From: Ophthalmolycus amberensis
Taxonomy: Eukaryota; Chordata; Actinopteri; Perciformes; Zoarcidae
DNA length: 64,000 nt
Reading direction: 5' to 3'
Assembly (NCBI GenBank): GCA_024529925.1
Contig: JAFEUB010001216.1
Coordinates: forward strand, 124,001-188,000
Below the pieces are notes generated by a model. The model made no database searches and was not told the DNA's origin. It saw nothing but the letters and a program-made list of their open reading frames with translations. The position numbers were made by a program, and so were the translations under genes. This document shows positions 12,850 to 24,960 of the stretch, piece by piece. Each line of letters begins with the position of its first letter. Within the stretch, counting starts at the first letter, position 1.

Positions 12850-13065
12850 TTATCTTTTCCCAGCCAGATGGGGCCGCTGGAATAATAGCCGAAGCCCAAT
12901 GAGTTCCATTCAATTTGTCATGCCGTCTAAAGGAGCTTGTAAGCTTCCCATTTGCAGTTATGTTATAGTAACCATGGGAGGCTCTGCAGTGTTAGGACTT
13001 AATTACCTCCTAATAGCTGTTGTAGAGATAAAGCCCCAGGCCAGCATAACCTAACACTGTCCAGC
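12850..13065. promoter_or_regulatory. Candidate conserved non-coding element
   Basis: A repeat-free, evenly composed block about 6 kb upstream of olig2. It contains a homeodomain-type core TTAATTA at 12999-13005 followed by CCTCCTAATAG, and AT-core words nearby. The call rests on composition, motif content and location only; conservation cannot be seen from one sequence. Confidence 0.25.
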
Positions 13066-13277
13066 CCCTTTAGACACAGAGGCCTGAAGACTCCCTTGAT
13101 CCGTTGCCGGGAGGAACCACATCATGTGTCAGGTGGCCAGCGGCCTGCCTACATTAGGACCTCTTCACTCCACATGCACTTGTACAGATCTGCAGAGGTA
13201 CCAGATCAGACACCAGCTTGATCAGACTGTTGCTGTCAGAGACTTTGGACAAACATCCCTCGTGATATCTGGTTTGG

Positions 13278-13341
13278 TAGCTGTAACTAACTAATATATC
13301 TCAAGCTGTAATATAGCTGTAACTAACTAATATATCTCAAG
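13278..13341. repeat. 36-bp-period short tandem duplication
   Basis: TAGCTGTAACTAACTAATAT plus TCTCAAG occurs at 13278-13305 and again at 13314-13341 with no mismatch that I see. Confidence 0.9.
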
Positions 13342-13664
13342 GATTTTGTAAGAATTATTTTAACCACCAACCTTTCTGTTGGTCAGTGAACAACTTTGGT
13401 CCAGACAGAATTATTTTAACAATTATTGGATGGATGCTTGTTAAATGTCGTACAGACATTGATGGCCCTCATATGATAAAACCTACTTACTTTGGGGAAC
13501 CTATAGACTCCTCCTCTAGCGCCACCATGAGGTTCATGTTTGCAGTTTTGGGTGAAATGTAAATGGTTTGCCAGAAAGTTTTGAAGAGACATTCATGGTC
13601 CCCTCATGATGGATTGTAATAACTGTGGTGATCCCTTAACGTTCCCTCTATAGTGCCATCATCA

Positions 13665-14785
13665 GATAAGATAAGATAAGATAAGATAAGATAATCCTTT
13701 ATTTGTCCCTCAGTGGGGAAATTACAGGATTACAGCAGCATTGCTCAAGTAATAAAATAAAGATAAAATCAAGTAATATAATAAACTAAACAGTAAACAG
13801 TAAAACAGTAATAAAATAAGACAGTAAAGAAGAGTATTAAATATACCAGTATATACAGTATATACAGAATATACAGAATATACAGAATATACAGACGGAT
13901 CAGGTAAATACTTAAACGTATTGGATTTTGCACGGATTAGATAAGATATTGCACCAGGTGAATGAATTAAAGTGTTCAGAGTGTTCAAGTGTTCGTGTTC
14001 AGTGTGTTAGTGGTCTACCGAGAGCAGTTTGTTGTGCAGCCTGACAGCAGCGGGGAGAAAGGACTTGCGGTACCTCTCCCTCAGACACCGGGGGTGAATC
14101 AGCCGGTGACTGAAGGAGCTGTGCAGAGCTGCCAGAGTGTCCTGCATGGGGTGGGAGGCGTGGCTCATCAGGGATGAGAGCTTCGCCATCATCCTCCTGT
14201 CTCCCACCACCTCCACAGTATCCAGTGGACACCCCAGCACGCTGCTAGCCTTCCTCACCAGTTTGTCCAGTCTCCTCCTGTCAGCTGCCGCGATGCTGCT
14301 GCTCCAGAAGACCACTCCATAGAAGATGGCTGATGCCACCACGGAGTCGAAGAAGGTCTTCAGGAGTGCTCCCTGCACCCCAAAAGACCTCAGTCTCCTC
14401 AGCAGAAAGAGTCTGCTCTGTCCTTTTTTATAAAGAGCGTGAGCGTGGTCAGTCCAGTCCAGTTTATTGTTCAAGTGAACACCCAGGTACTTATACGACT
14501 TCACAACCTCAATGTCCAGTCCCTGGATGCTCACCGGTGTCGGAGGAGGGCGTTTACCCCAGCGGAAGTCCACGACCAGCTCCTTGGTCTTGCTGGAGTT
14601 GATGTGGAGGCGGTTCCGCTGGCACCATCCTAAAAAGTCCTGGTTTAGTTCCCTGTATTCTCTGTCATCATCGGCGGAGATGAGGCCGACGATTGCAGAG
14701 TCGTCAGAGAACTTTTGCAGGTGGCAGTTGGCAGAGTTATGTTTGAAGTCCGAGGTGTAAATGGAGAAGAGGAATGGAGAAGAGA
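13665..14785 (-). mobile_element. 5'-truncated L2/CR1-group LINE
   Basis: Minus-strand retrotransposon remnant. Its C-terminal reverse-transcriptase frame runs from about 14785 down to 14007, then a 3' UTR with a YSVYSVY-coding 10-bp minisatellite, the CCCCACTGAGGGAC block, and a (TTATC)n tail at 13665-13693. The protein begins abruptly at a SPFLFSIYTSDF-like segment, so the endonuclease and most of the RT are missing, as expected from 5' truncation during target-primed reverse transcription. A second copy of the same 3' UTR and tail lies at 59797-60187. No clear target duplication found. Confidence 0.88.
14007..14785 (-). pseudogene. C-terminal reverse-transcriptase fragment of a LINE
   Basis: The open frame continues to 14852 in flanking DNA, but the recognisable protein starts near 14785. 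It includes the RT active-site box as FSDDSAIV, followed by a thumb-like region (LHINSSKTKELVVDF, KSYKYLGVHLNNKLDW) and the conserved C-terminal RLIHPRCLRERYRKSFLPAA block. These are hallmarks of L2/Rex1/CR1-group elements of the Jockey superfamily. The first Asp-containing RT motif and the endonuclease are absent, so it cannot be active alone. It is uninterrupted over about 260 codons, which suggests a fairly recent insertion. It is unrelated to olig2. Confidence 0.88.
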
Positions 14786-15991
14786 TCAAAATGTAATAAC
14801 TTTTTAGGGCCAAACCAGTTCTGGATCGGCCAAGTCCGTCAAATGACCTCAATCCAGTTGGTCATGTTGTTCACTATATGAAGACCAGACAGAGGACAAG
14901 AGGCCTGAAATAAACAGAACAGAACTGAACTGAATTGCTTTTCTGTTTATGCACTTTTTCATTTTTTGCACTTTTACGGATCCTCTCTTCAAAACCTTTC
15001 CTCTTCATATTGTGGGGTTCTGTGTCTTGTATGTCAACTTGAAATCTGAGGCGTCTGAGTTATTTGAATTTGTGGACTTAAGAAAAATAAATAAATAAAA
15101 TCATGCATACATTGTGGCGAAGCAAAACTCTTTCTGTTTCTCCCACAAATGATATGCTCGTTCGACTAGTTTGCATTTTCAAAATATGTTTTGTGGAAAA
15201 CATATTGCCTTTTTCCGTCTTTTCTCTTCTTCAAAGGATGAGCAACACTTCCTGTGCTGGCACTTAACTTTGCCATTTAATGTACAGTGAATCACTTGTG
15301 CAGGAGAGCCGCATGTGAGTCTAACCGGGAGACTGCTTAACTGAAATTGAAGTTAAGAGGGGTGCTTATGAGGGGTGCTCCACCACCACTGCTGTTACAC
15401 ACAGTAACAGCAGTGGTGGTGGCAGGCGGCATCTCACGTTCCTCACCACAGATTCAACAAAAGCGAGAATTTTGCTTCATTTCGTTCCAAGATTTGGCAG
15501 AGAAAGGGATGGAGGGGGAGAGCCAGGACATTATTCATGTCTTTCAGTTAATTTGGCCTCAGCCGGTCAGCTCCTCAGACAGAAAGAGAAACCTTCTCTC
15601 GTGTTTTTTCCACCCTCTTCTCTTTTCTGCTTTTTTTTTGTTTCCTTTCTTTTTTTTATTTTGGAGGCAGATTAGCAGGATTAAGTATGGCTCACATATG
15701 CTCCTCCTCACTATTGGTATTCACCACGGCACCGGGCCTACCACCACCCAGACTCATGGACAGAGAGAGAGAAAGAGGGAGAGAGGGCGAGGATGGTGGT
15801 GAGGAGTGTAGTTGGTAAGAGTCAAAGTTGGAGGGGAACAGGAAATGTTACATGAAAACCTCTCCACAAACCTTACACTGTTGTATTTGTTTTTACCCAT
15901 TTTGGTTAGTTCCAATTAAACTCTAATATTACAGCAAACAATATTTCCACAACACTGCTTCAAACAATCTTTGTCTGGCTCTTTTCTGTTT
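14786..15991. other. Non-coding stretch with a perfect hairpin
   Basis: Mixed sequence with a 19-bp perfect inverted repeat (15380-15398 and 15404-15422, 5-nt loop), T-rich tracts near 15603-15660 and a GA-rich tract near 15764-15790. No gene recognised. Confidence 0.5.
15380..15422. repeat. Perfect 19-bp inverted repeat with 5-nt loop
   Basis: CCACCACCACTGCTGTTAC and its exact reverse complement flank ACACA. It would fold as a strong hairpin in DNA or RNA but is short for a typical pre-miRNA. Confidence 0.92.
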
Positions 15992-16212
15992 CAGCACGAC
16001 AATGCCGAGCCAGGTCCGGTAAGAAACGGTTCTCCCAGTTTGGTGTGGAGGAACTTGACTGGTCTGCACCGAGAGCCAGACCCAATCACCAACACCAGTG
16101 GTCTCTTGTGGCTGAATGGGAGCAAATCCCTGCAGCGATGGTTTCAGAATGTGGAGGAAAGCCTGAAACCAGAATAATAAAAACTGTTTAAGCAGCAGAA
16201 TAACGCTCCTGG
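15992..16212 (+). mobile_element. Degenerate Tc1/mariner transposase fragment
   Basis: Contains CAGCACGACAATGCC, CCCAGTTTGGTGTGGAGGAA, CTTGACTGG and GGCTGAATGGGAGCAAATCC. These are decayed forms of the C-terminal DDE transposase region common in fish Tc1-like elements (QFGVEELDW, then VAEWKQIP-like). Internal deletions and lost frame make it non-functional. No terminal repeats are visible. Confidence 0.7.
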
Positions 16213-17869
16213 TGTCATTCACTCCTTATAACACATGGGTGTTACTTGACAAATTACACACTGATTTAGTATGATATAACTGAAGGCTCTCTGCTTTTTT
16301 ATTATTCCCCATATTGTATTTTATTTATTTATTTAATTAATTGTTTATGTCCAGAGCAGAGCTGTTATCGAGCAATCTAGGAGATCATTTTGACCGAACG
16401 TGTTTCATGCTGCTTGCTTGATGGAGGGATGTAATGCACTTTCTTTAGCGTGTGAGACATATAGAAAATTTGGTTTTCTCTGATCGACATCAGTAAGAAA
16501 AATAAAAGAGCAAAATGTGGAGCACAAAGGCATTCATCTTTCAATTTTAACATCAGCTGTCAACTGATCGCTTCTTTGAATTTTGGAATTAAAATATCAC
16601 CGTTTTCTGGAAATTGGAGGAAATTCCCCCAAAAATGTCTGTTTGTGTATAATACAATGGGTAAAAGTAAGTCTGCATGAATTATGGTCATCACAGGTTC
16701 ATTTCACAACCTAGAGTTTCTCAACCTTGGTTTGGGACCCTAATGTGGGCTTACAGGACATTTATAAAGCAGCATACTTATATAAATTTGACAGGCTTAC
16801 AGAAGAATTAAGATTAATAATATTAAATTTTCTGAGTTATTTTCAGGTTTTAAAGGCCATATGTGCCATTAAAGGTTGAGAAAGTCTTCGTTTAAGATTA
16901 GTAGATGAATAGATATTGCTGAAACACCCTGTGAGGGTTCAGACTATACAAGGCCTCCATAATTCCTGATAGATGTCAATCATTTAACAAACTATAGACT
17001 TATAAAACATTTGTTTATAACAAGATGTGAACGGAGCCCAATTGAAGAGGAGAGCGAGCCTGCTAGTCTGTGTCTCATTGTGAATCCGGTGCAACAGTCA
17101 GAGTGTGGGAATGTCTAATGAAGCAAGAGGTGGCACAGATACAAACCTGATTTAAAACGCCACTTACACCGCCTTCATTACCATAATCTTATTTCACGGG
17201 AGTAAACACGCGAACGCAATGGACTGGGGAAACAAGCAGTGTTTATTCCACTGTGAGAAAAAAAGGGGGAGGAGGGGTGTGTGTGTGTGTGTGCGTGCGT
17301 GCGTTAACCTTGATTTTGTGACATCATTGGTGGACCGATGTGACACCTGACTCACGGTTACGGAAAGATATTCGTTTGTGATTGGCTGGCAGGTGCCCGT
17401 TGAAATCTAATGAGCGCCCCAACTCAAACATTAGTTCCGGTCAACTGTTCTAAATGAGTGAACAAGATCACGCAACGGCACAAAGTCTCAATTCAGGAAA
17501 CTACCAGGACCTAAAACTGACCACAGACCGACAGACAGACAAGATACAGACACATATACCAACAGACAGATAGAATATTTTAACTTTTAAAAAAATAAAT
17601 AAAAAAAATGTAATAGGCCTAGGCATGTGTGTAAAAGATAAACTAATTTTTAAAAAAATAGGCCGGAGTTAATATATACATTTTTGTTTGGTTTCATTTG
17701 GATTTCTTTGTGTTTTCAAATAGAAAATCGGACATTTTCTGAAAACAAACTCAAATTATTCAAAATGTAATCCCACGGTTTAAATTCATCCTACAGATAT
17801 AGAGAAGAAGCCATTAATTTAACTTTATTCAAATTTGTTTTTATATTTCTATTTTTGATATTCGAATAC
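16213..17869. other. Non-coding stretch upstream of olig2
   Basis: AT-rich unique-looking DNA with a short GT tract at about 17278-17303. No open frame of interest and no repeat family recognised. Confidence 0.45.
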
Positions 17870-18200
17870 AGAGAGGACATCCCGAGTGCAGTCCTGTGAA
17901 AACAGATAAACTCGTCGAGGCAATTAGCGCTGATCGCGTTTGACCGCACAGCACAGCTCATATTTGGGGACAATGCCGCTGTCGGTTTGAGTTACGTCCG
18001 AGGGCAAATCACCGGTTTGGGCCCTTATGTCTGCCGGAGGCCGCCTGAGCGCCAGCAGCAGGCCACACCGCTATCGCTCACTGGACTAAGTGAAACGTTA
18101 CGGATCATATCCGTTAGAAACAATTTTGCACACTTCATTAATTAACGTTAAAGATGCACTTTAACGGCAGCTGCTGCGACAGCGGGTTACAACGGTAAAA
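17870..18200. promoter_or_regulatory. Candidate CpG-rich upstream regulatory segment of olig2
   Basis: Between AT-rich flanks this block is markedly richer in GC and CpG (for example ATTAGCGCTGATCGCGTTTG near 17921) and carries a homeodomain-type CAATTAG. It lies 0.7-1.0 kb upstream of the predicted olig2 start site. Regulatory function is inferred from position and composition only. Confidence 0.3.
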
Positions 18201-18749
18201 CAGCACATTAACACCAAAACTGCAAACAGGAAACATATTGCGCTGTTTATTAGGCTTTGACCCCGTTATTACTGTTCATTTGGAGAGGCGGCGTGGTGTA
18301 GAAAAACAAAACAAAAAATAATCGTTGAAGAACGAATTTTCAATCAAAAATAATGACAAAAATATCGTGTAGATTTATAATTTTAAAAAAGTAGGGTATC
18401 AAATATCGAAAAAAACATTTGTTTTTTCTACAAAAGTTTTCTCACAGTTTCAATACAAAACGAAATAAATCCAATTCATGTAAATGTTTTTTTTAAAAGA
18501 GTTATTTTATTACCGTTTCCGGATACTGGATAATACAGACACATTACTATTCACTTCTAAGAGGCAAAACAATCTGTGTTAGCCTATTACAATAAAAATC
18601 CTTCCACACGCGGGCCAGCATTTTCACAAGAAGGAGCCATATGTAGGAGGGAGTGTGTCTGATTTCACTTAATGCTGTGTGTTGGTACAATTACATCAGG
18701 CTGGAGGAGCCCCCCCCCCCCCACACACACACACACTCCTCCTCCCTGC

Positions 18750-18866
18750 ACGGAGCTGATTGGTGGCAGGGAGGCAGTCGGGACAGCAACTGCGTTGTCC
18801 TGGTGACCCGGCCTCTGTGCAGCTTCAGCCCCGGCTATAAAACCCGGCGGTCGCACGCAGGCGTGC
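18750..18866 (+). promoter_or_regulatory. olig2: olig2 core promoter
   Basis: A TATAAAA box at 18836-18842 sits in GC-rich sequence, with an inverted CCAAT box (ATTGG) at 18759-18763 about 75 bp upstream. Spacing predicts transcription start near 18862-18868. A plausible splice donor follows at 18956, which makes this the promoter of a short non-coding first exon. Confidence 0.7.
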
Positions 18867-18955
18867 CAAATGGGCTGTCAGATGCAATTTCGGAGTAACA
18901 AGTGGATTTGATGTTTATAGGTTTTCTCATCCTTCGCGCTTGGAAAACACTCGTG
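18866..18955 (+). other. olig2: Predicted olig2 non-coding exon 1
   Basis: Runs from the TATA-predicted start to a donor GTACGT at 18956. The matching acceptor is TTTTCTCTCTTCAG ending at 19369, giving a 414-bp intron. A leading non-coding exon is known for vertebrate OLIG2. A 13-codon upstream ORF begins at 18870 and ends with TGA at 18909-18911. The exact start is inferred. Confidence 0.6.
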
Positions 18956-19369
18956 GTACGTGTTTGATTATTTGTTGTTTTAGACATGATGAGAATATTC
19001 GTGTATTTCCTTCTGCTTTACTTACATCGAGGCAGATTCAAGTAGAGACACAGCGTGGGAAAGAGATGGACACTCATACATTTTTTTTATTCTCATGTGA
19101 TGATCAAATATCAACACCAAGATTTAAAAAAAAAAGTCAAGCAAAGAAGTGTATGTTTAAATATTAGGATTCAGGATACATTTCCGCATTAATAAAGCTA
19201 TGCCAATTAATACAAGAATATGATTTTGTTTTCATATCCCACTTCTACTTATCAATACCAACAGTCGCTGTGAAAAGTTAATACTATCTTGTGTGCTGAT
19301 CCTACTGCTTGCATGAGATGTGGATTTTTGCGGTTCAGTAAATTAACTCGAACACTTTTCTCTCTTCAG
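18956..19369 (+). other. olig2: Predicted olig2 intron 1
   Basis: Bounded by GTACGT at the 5' end and a pyrimidine-rich tract with CAG at the 3' end (19350-19369). AT-rich, unlike the GC-rich coding exon. It lies entirely in the 5' UTR. Confidence 0.6.
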
Positions 19370-19391
19370 CTCACCGTGCTGGACCTAGACC

Positions 19392-20207
19392 ATGGACTCA
19401 GATACAAGCCGCGTGTCGAGCAGACCCTCATCTCCGGAGGTGGACGACATCTTCCTGGCCACCCTGAAGAAATCAGTGCACAGCTACTCCAGCGCCGTGA
19501 CCTCCACACAGTGCGACCATCTGTCAGAGCTCCACGGCCTGCGCACCCTCACCGCGGAAGACGAGGAGTCCCTCGCCCTCCGGCTGGCCAAGAAGGACCA
19601 CAAGCTGCTGTCTGAGAACGAGCTGCAGACCATCCGCCTAAAGATCAACAGCCGCGAGAGGAAAAGGATGCACGACCTCAACGTGGCCATGGACGGGCTC
19701 CGGGAGGTCATGCCCTACGCGCACGGGCCGTCGGTGCGCAAGCTCTCCAAAATCGCCACCCTGCTGCTGGCGAGAAACTACATCCTGATGCTGAGCAACT
19801 CGCTGGAGGAGATGAAGCGTCTGGTGAGCGAGATCTACGGCAGCGGCGCGCACCACGGCGGCTTCCACCCGGCGGCCTGCGGGACTATGACGCACGCAGG
19901 GCCCGTGCCGGGACACCCGGTGGTTTCCCACGCCTCGCACCCGGCGGTGCACCACCCGCTCCTGCCGCCGGCCGTCTCCACCGCTTCCCTGTCCGCGCCC
20001 GGTATATCTGCCGTCACCTCAGTCAGAGCCCACCATGGACTCCTCAAAGCGCCCGGAGCCGGCGCGGGCCCGCTGGGCAGCAGTTTCCACCACTGGGGCG
20101 TTGGCACCGGGATGCCCTGCCCGTGCAGCATGTGCCAAGTCCCGCCTCCGCATGTGACCAGCATGAGCTCCGTCCCCATGCCGAGGCTGACCAGCGACTC
20201 CAAGTGA
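19392..20207 (+). CDS. olig2: Oligodendrocyte transcription factor 2 (Olig2)
   Basis: 271-residue bHLH transcription factor, complete and in one exon. The start ATG follows the predicted acceptor by 22 bases and gives the family N-terminus MDSDTSRVSSRPSSPE. The basic region is at about 82-95 (RLKINSRERKRMHDLN), helix 1 at 96-109, a short loop (YAHGPSVR), and helix 2 at about 117-139 (KIATLLLARNYILML). The C-terminus is His/Ala/Pro-rich and ends with CPCSMCQVPPPH (CPCSMC at 243-248) and MPRLTSDSK. In vertebrates Olig2 binds E-boxes, largely as a repressor, and specifies motor-neuron and oligodendrocyte progenitors downstream of Sonic hedgehog. The long polyserine tract of mammalian OLIG2 is absent, as in other fish. 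The coding exon is strongly GC- and CpG-rich. Olig3 is excluded by the C-terminus and the olig1 neighbour. Confidence 0.97.
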   Translation: MDSDTSRVSSRPSSPEVDDIFLATLKKSVHSYSSAVTSTQCDHLSELHGLRTLTAEDEESLALRLAKKDHKLLSENELQTIRLKINSRERKRMHDLNVAMDGLREVMPYAHGPSVRKLSKIATLLLARNYILMLSNSLEEMKRLVSEIYGSGAHHGGFHPAACGTMTHAGPVPGHPVVSHASHPAVHHPLLPPAVSTASLSAPGISAVTSVRAHHGLLKAPGAGAGPLGSSFHHWGVGTGMPCPCSMCQVPPPHVTSMSSVPMPRLTSDSK

Positions 20208-20860
20208 CTTCAGACTTAAAGTGGAGACGAACTTTTTTTGGGGTTGTTACTGACTCTCTCCCCACATTATTACTCTTTTTTTATTTATCTCTATCGCTGA
20301 ATCCGATGCGTCGACGGAGCCAGTACAGAATCCATCGGGTTTTCCTCACTGGGACTTTGGGGTTTTGCAACTAACTTAGCGTTTTATGGTCATTAACCTC
20401 AATTGTAACAGGTGTGCCTTCAGAGCCCCTTTATTACTGGACATCTTTGACGGCCCGGGCATGTGTGTGTGTCTCTGCAGTTATAGATCAAATAGATTTT
20501 TTTTTCTGTGGGCCTGGGGGTGGGGGAGGGGGGGTCACAAATCCAACCACAAATATAGAGTGTAAATATGTAGATGGATTATTCATATATTAGAGTCTTG
20601 TTACTGTGCAGGAAGACTCTCCAGCCCCTCACGTGTTGCACCTGCTTTATTCTATCCGTCTTATTCAACGCTTTTCTCTTTATTCTCTACCTGCCATTCT
20701 CTGTCCCGACGCGAACAATGACCACTTGTTTATTTTTTTATAAAAAAATATATATAAAAATTGTATTTATTTACTTGTTTTGGACGGGAATTTCAAATGA
20801 ATCTCTGATCGTGTTGAGTTTTTGAAATGTAAAATAAAGATGATTAATTGAAAAGTGAAA
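20208..20860 (+). other. olig2: olig2 3' UTR
   Basis: AT-rich trailer containing a GT tract near 20462 and a G-rich stretch near 20515-20534. A canonical AATAAA lies at 20833-20838, so cleavage is expected near 20850-20860. Confidence 0.7.
20833..20838 (+). terminator. olig2: olig2 polyadenylation signal
   Basis: AATAAA about 625 bp after the stop codon, the first canonical hexamer in the 3' region, followed by T/G-rich sequence. Confidence 0.7.
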
Positions 20861-23800
20861 AAAGTGTTTGGTGATGTTTTGTTTGTTTGTTTAAAAAAAA
20901 TCTGTAGTTTACACAATAGAGGGAGAAACATGTATAACGGAGCTTTACAACAGGCCAACAATCACTGAAACACTGAACATCAACAGTATTTAACAGACAC
21001 TTCAACGCACAACTCTTTTTTGTACTCTCTGAGTCAGACATTTGATTTACTTTAGGCTTTTAAAAAGAGAAACAAATTCACAATTTTACCTGAAATTTAC
21101 CTTTTATCATAATTACTATAATTTTGAGGTACTTATTACTCTATTATTACACTTATTATTAAAAACTATTTAGGCGATAGATGAATAATGTAACAGCTAA
21201 GCAATGACATATCCTTTACATTGGCATCCATTATAATCACCATATAATCAAATTTGAAACAGCTTCATTTCAGGATAAAATTCTAAAATTCAGACAAACA
21301 AAAAATTCAAAAATATATCCACAGGTTACAGAATCATTTGACTTTTCAATAACTTTAATCATAACCTCTTTATTAGTCCATCTAATAAAAACATATAGTT
21401 ATTTAATTTTCAAAAAAACAATTGAGTTGGAAATGCACATTATTTTAAAATAGTTTTTCATAATCGCAATATTTTCAGCTTTTGTGCCCACATGAAACAA
21501 GCTCGTATACCTAGTCTCTCCTTCTGGATAGATCACAACAAAGTTGATCAGCTTCATTTCAAACACAAACCAATGACTTGGCACCATACGTCCACCTGCA
21601 GAACGCATCTGCTGCAATGCGCAAAAAGATTGATATCTTACCCATTTGGTAACCTGTGAGAGGACCTGTGAGAGGATGAAAAAAAAACTGCATTTGGAAA
21701 CGTGCAGCTTTGCAAAATAAAAGCACGTAAACAGCTGCTAAGAACGCGCACAAAAACGTCAGTGATGAGTAGAGGCCGGTGCACTTTAGGATAAAGGCAG
21801 CAGCTGCATAGCAGATTGTGCATGCTGTTGCAATGTTTTCCAAAGGCTTTTGAAGATGGAACGATATGAACTAAATCTTTGAATATTCATTCACGCATTT
21901 GTTTATTCATCTCATTACTGGGATTGAATTATTCAAAGTCCTTCAGTGTCTTGTTGGACGTTTCAGAGAGGGAGAGGTCATTTGGTGCAATAAGGCAAAA
22001 AGAAACAGCTTTTTTACAGATGGGACATGTCTCAGCATGTGGAAACTTCCTTTCCTCCCAAATTCATCTTTTACATGTTGAGTTCATCTGAACAGCACAC
22101 AAAACAGTATCCTCTCTGACATCTTCCTCTCCTGCAGAGTCAGATGGATCCATATTATGGTGACACACTAAACAGGTCAACAATCACAAAAAAGAGCAAT
22201 TTATGTGGCTATTTTGTTCATTTGTTCGATGTGACTGAGATCCTGTAGAGGAATGCTGTTGAGTTGTGTTCGAGACTCCACGGCTGAAAGAAGAGAAATG
22301 CTCAAACAGTTGTGATGATGGAGGCTCACATCAGTTAGTTAGTTCACTCATTCAAAAACGTTCACCTTTTTTTGGTTGAAAAGACTGAGCCAAGAGTGCC
22401 ATTGAGGTTCGGTTCTCGTAAAAAACAGAAATATATTAAAAAATGTATATCATTTTTATCTTGGTTTAAAAAAGAGCCTAAAATGCTCACTTAATCTCTG
22501 CACAGGTTGAAGTAAAGTGAAAAAGGTTTGTCAATGACAGCAATAGTCCTGTGGTCTAATAAACATTTCCTTTATTTCACACTTTATATATGTAATAAAT
22601 TGATCCTTTTTGTGAAACTGAAGAGCCTCTAAGTGTTTTGTCACGTCAGTGTGGTAATTAGTTCCTATGATAACTCAGTGTACTAATACCAACGTAAAAG
22701 TGCCAGTTGTCCCACTATTAAAATTGCCACAAAGTTGATGGGAGAGTGAAGCCCCTTTCCCACTGGACAAAAACACAACTAACACCCACAAACATCTGGC
22801 TTTTATCTTCAGTGGGAAAGGTCACAATCAGCGTTCACTACTGGAACATGTAACTCTGCAGTCTTCACAAATATTTATCGGCTCCAACTCCAATCGGCAG
22901 TGATGGAAACATGACACCCGAGTGGAGGCGCTAATCTTCGCCCCATTTCCGGTGCAATGCTATGTGATGCGTGTTAAAGAGAATATATATTTTTAAAAAA
23001 CAACAACAGGGATTTGAACAATTATTATAATGATTTACATACAAAACAAACAAGTGATATGTTCCCCTAAAAAAAGCCTCAAGACTCGAGTCAGACAACG
23101 ACCATTTTACGTTGCTGATCGTGGTAAAACTCACTTCGTTTAAACTCGACAGAATCAATATAAAACTCAGTTAATGTTTCCACTGTTCCAACAATCACCA
23201 GCTATGCTTTGGTCGAAATAAACTACAGAGTTACCTGTGAAGAGAAACAGACATTATATGCGCTCCTCAAAACAACCAGACTCCATTGATGAAATCCGTA
23301 ATTGTACCTTGTAACTTCATACAAACTCGATAGAAACAAAATAAAATTGATCAAAACCGTCTTCGTTACTTTTTTCACTGTTCCAAAAATCATCAACTCT
23401 GATTAGAGATTTTGAATGAGAACACATTTGAATACAATCCAAAGAAGAGGTGAAATAAAAGTGAAATGCACTGTATACATTTGCATAGACTTTGTCCATT
23501 AAAACACATTTTTATCATCATCCAAGTCGTTCCTTTTTCATTCGCATGCAAATATTTGAATTGAAACACGAATGTCTTCTGGAGAAAAAGGCCCACAATG
23601 AGCCCTATGACAGTTTCAGATTTGAATATATCTGCTGCCAATCGGTTAATATTATACTTTACCCACCATCAACCCCCGTTCCTGACAACTGTCATGTTTC
23701 TGCTAACATTCACCAAATACCTTCTTATTTACTGTATTCACTGCATTTTTTAATATATTTTGTTTTCTTATGTTGGAGACATTTGGGAATTAAGTTGATG

Positions 23801-24574
23801 CAAGAGCACGACTCTCATGACAGAGTTTTCTATTATATTATAAACCCAGATAAAGTTAGTTAAAAAAGAAACTGCATTCTTTCAGTCTCAACACTCGGGC
23901 CAATAGCAGCTGGACTTCACATCCCAGTGACTGGATTTGAATAAACAGCTCCTTATCCACTGTTGGTGGCAGGCTGACTTACCCATTGATGGTGGGAGTG
24001 CGCGGTTGATTCTGTGACAGTTTAAATATTCATAACTTCGAACAGAAGGGGCGCATCAGTCGTACACTGTTGCAAACTGGACTTAAACCTTCTTGAAAAC
24101 ACGGCACAGATGTACACCCTTTCAGCTCAGCGCATCGTGTTGTGTTAGCTGAAAGGATTAGAGATCGGTGGGATGCATCAAAGGTGGCGGAATAACAGAA
24201 AGAGAAACGGAGTCTATGATGCAGCAAAGGAGGAATACGAGAGAGAAGATAAACAAACAGAGAAGCTGTCAGAGACAAAGGTAGGATTTAACACTTACAA
24301 GGGAATAGATGGAGCTCTGAGGTGAATATGAGACCTCAGAGGTCACTCTTTCCCATGGGACTTATGTTTACTCCGGATCAGTCTCATCTGCTCATCCTAA
24401 ACCACCATTGTACACTGTGATGGACTCTGACATACCGGCAACATCGGGAGGGATGGGCTAGCAGGGTCTTAATCTACCTCTGTAAAAGGGCCTTCCCCAC
24501 AATTTCAACCCAAATTGCAAGACGATACAATTTTGCCAATGTTCCCATCACGTTTAATTCAGAGATGTACCTAC
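20861..24574. other. Intergenic DNA downstream of olig2
   Basis: AT-rich, mostly unique-looking sequence. The stretch at about 22750-22920 (CCCCTTTCCCACTGGACAAA) has the look of a common fish interspersed repeat, but I cannot define its ends. Open frames are short and featureless. Confidence 0.4.
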
Positions 24575-24960
24575 GAACAAAATTGCTCCGTAATTCGTAG
24601 GTATACTACAAAATAATTTTGTATATGATGCACGGAATCATGAACTGCGAACACCGCAAAAGCCCACACAGGGGAGGAGAAACTGGAGGTGGATGAGTCC
24701 AACTGTTCGTTCCCCGTGTGAAACGAGAAGTCAACGTTGATTTATTTGTCACGTAAACTGCGTACTTCAGTAACATCACTTATGTCGTTCTTTTAACCCA
24801 AAAAACAATCTTTTCCGAACCTAACTCAGTTGTTTTGTTGCCTAAACCTAACTGACACGTTTCCTGTGAAGACAGAAGTTTATTTTGAAATTACTGTATG
24901 CATTTAACAAAAAGTGAGGAGTAACCTTTCTCAAGATATTATATATGAGGATATATTGTA
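24575..24960 (+). repeat. CCTAAACCTAA-type interspersed repeat
   Basis: Shares ordered blocks with 49860-50132: a TACCTACGA block, an AAATAATTTTGTAT/AAATCATTTTGTAT block, CGTACTTCAGTAAC-like sequence, then GTTTTGTTGCCTAAACCTAA. It ends near AAAAAGTGAGGAGTAACCTT, which matches AAAAATGAGGAGTAACTTTC at 53310. Non-coding; class unknown. Confidence 0.7.

Noticed and set aside
19484..20265. Open frames opposite and in other frames of olig2
   Set aside because: Shadows of the GC-rich olig2 coding exon.
22745..22950. Possible short transposon starting CCCCTTTCCCACTGGAC
   Set aside because: Resembles repetitive fish DNA, but ends and duplication could not be defined, so only mentioned within the surrounding stretch.
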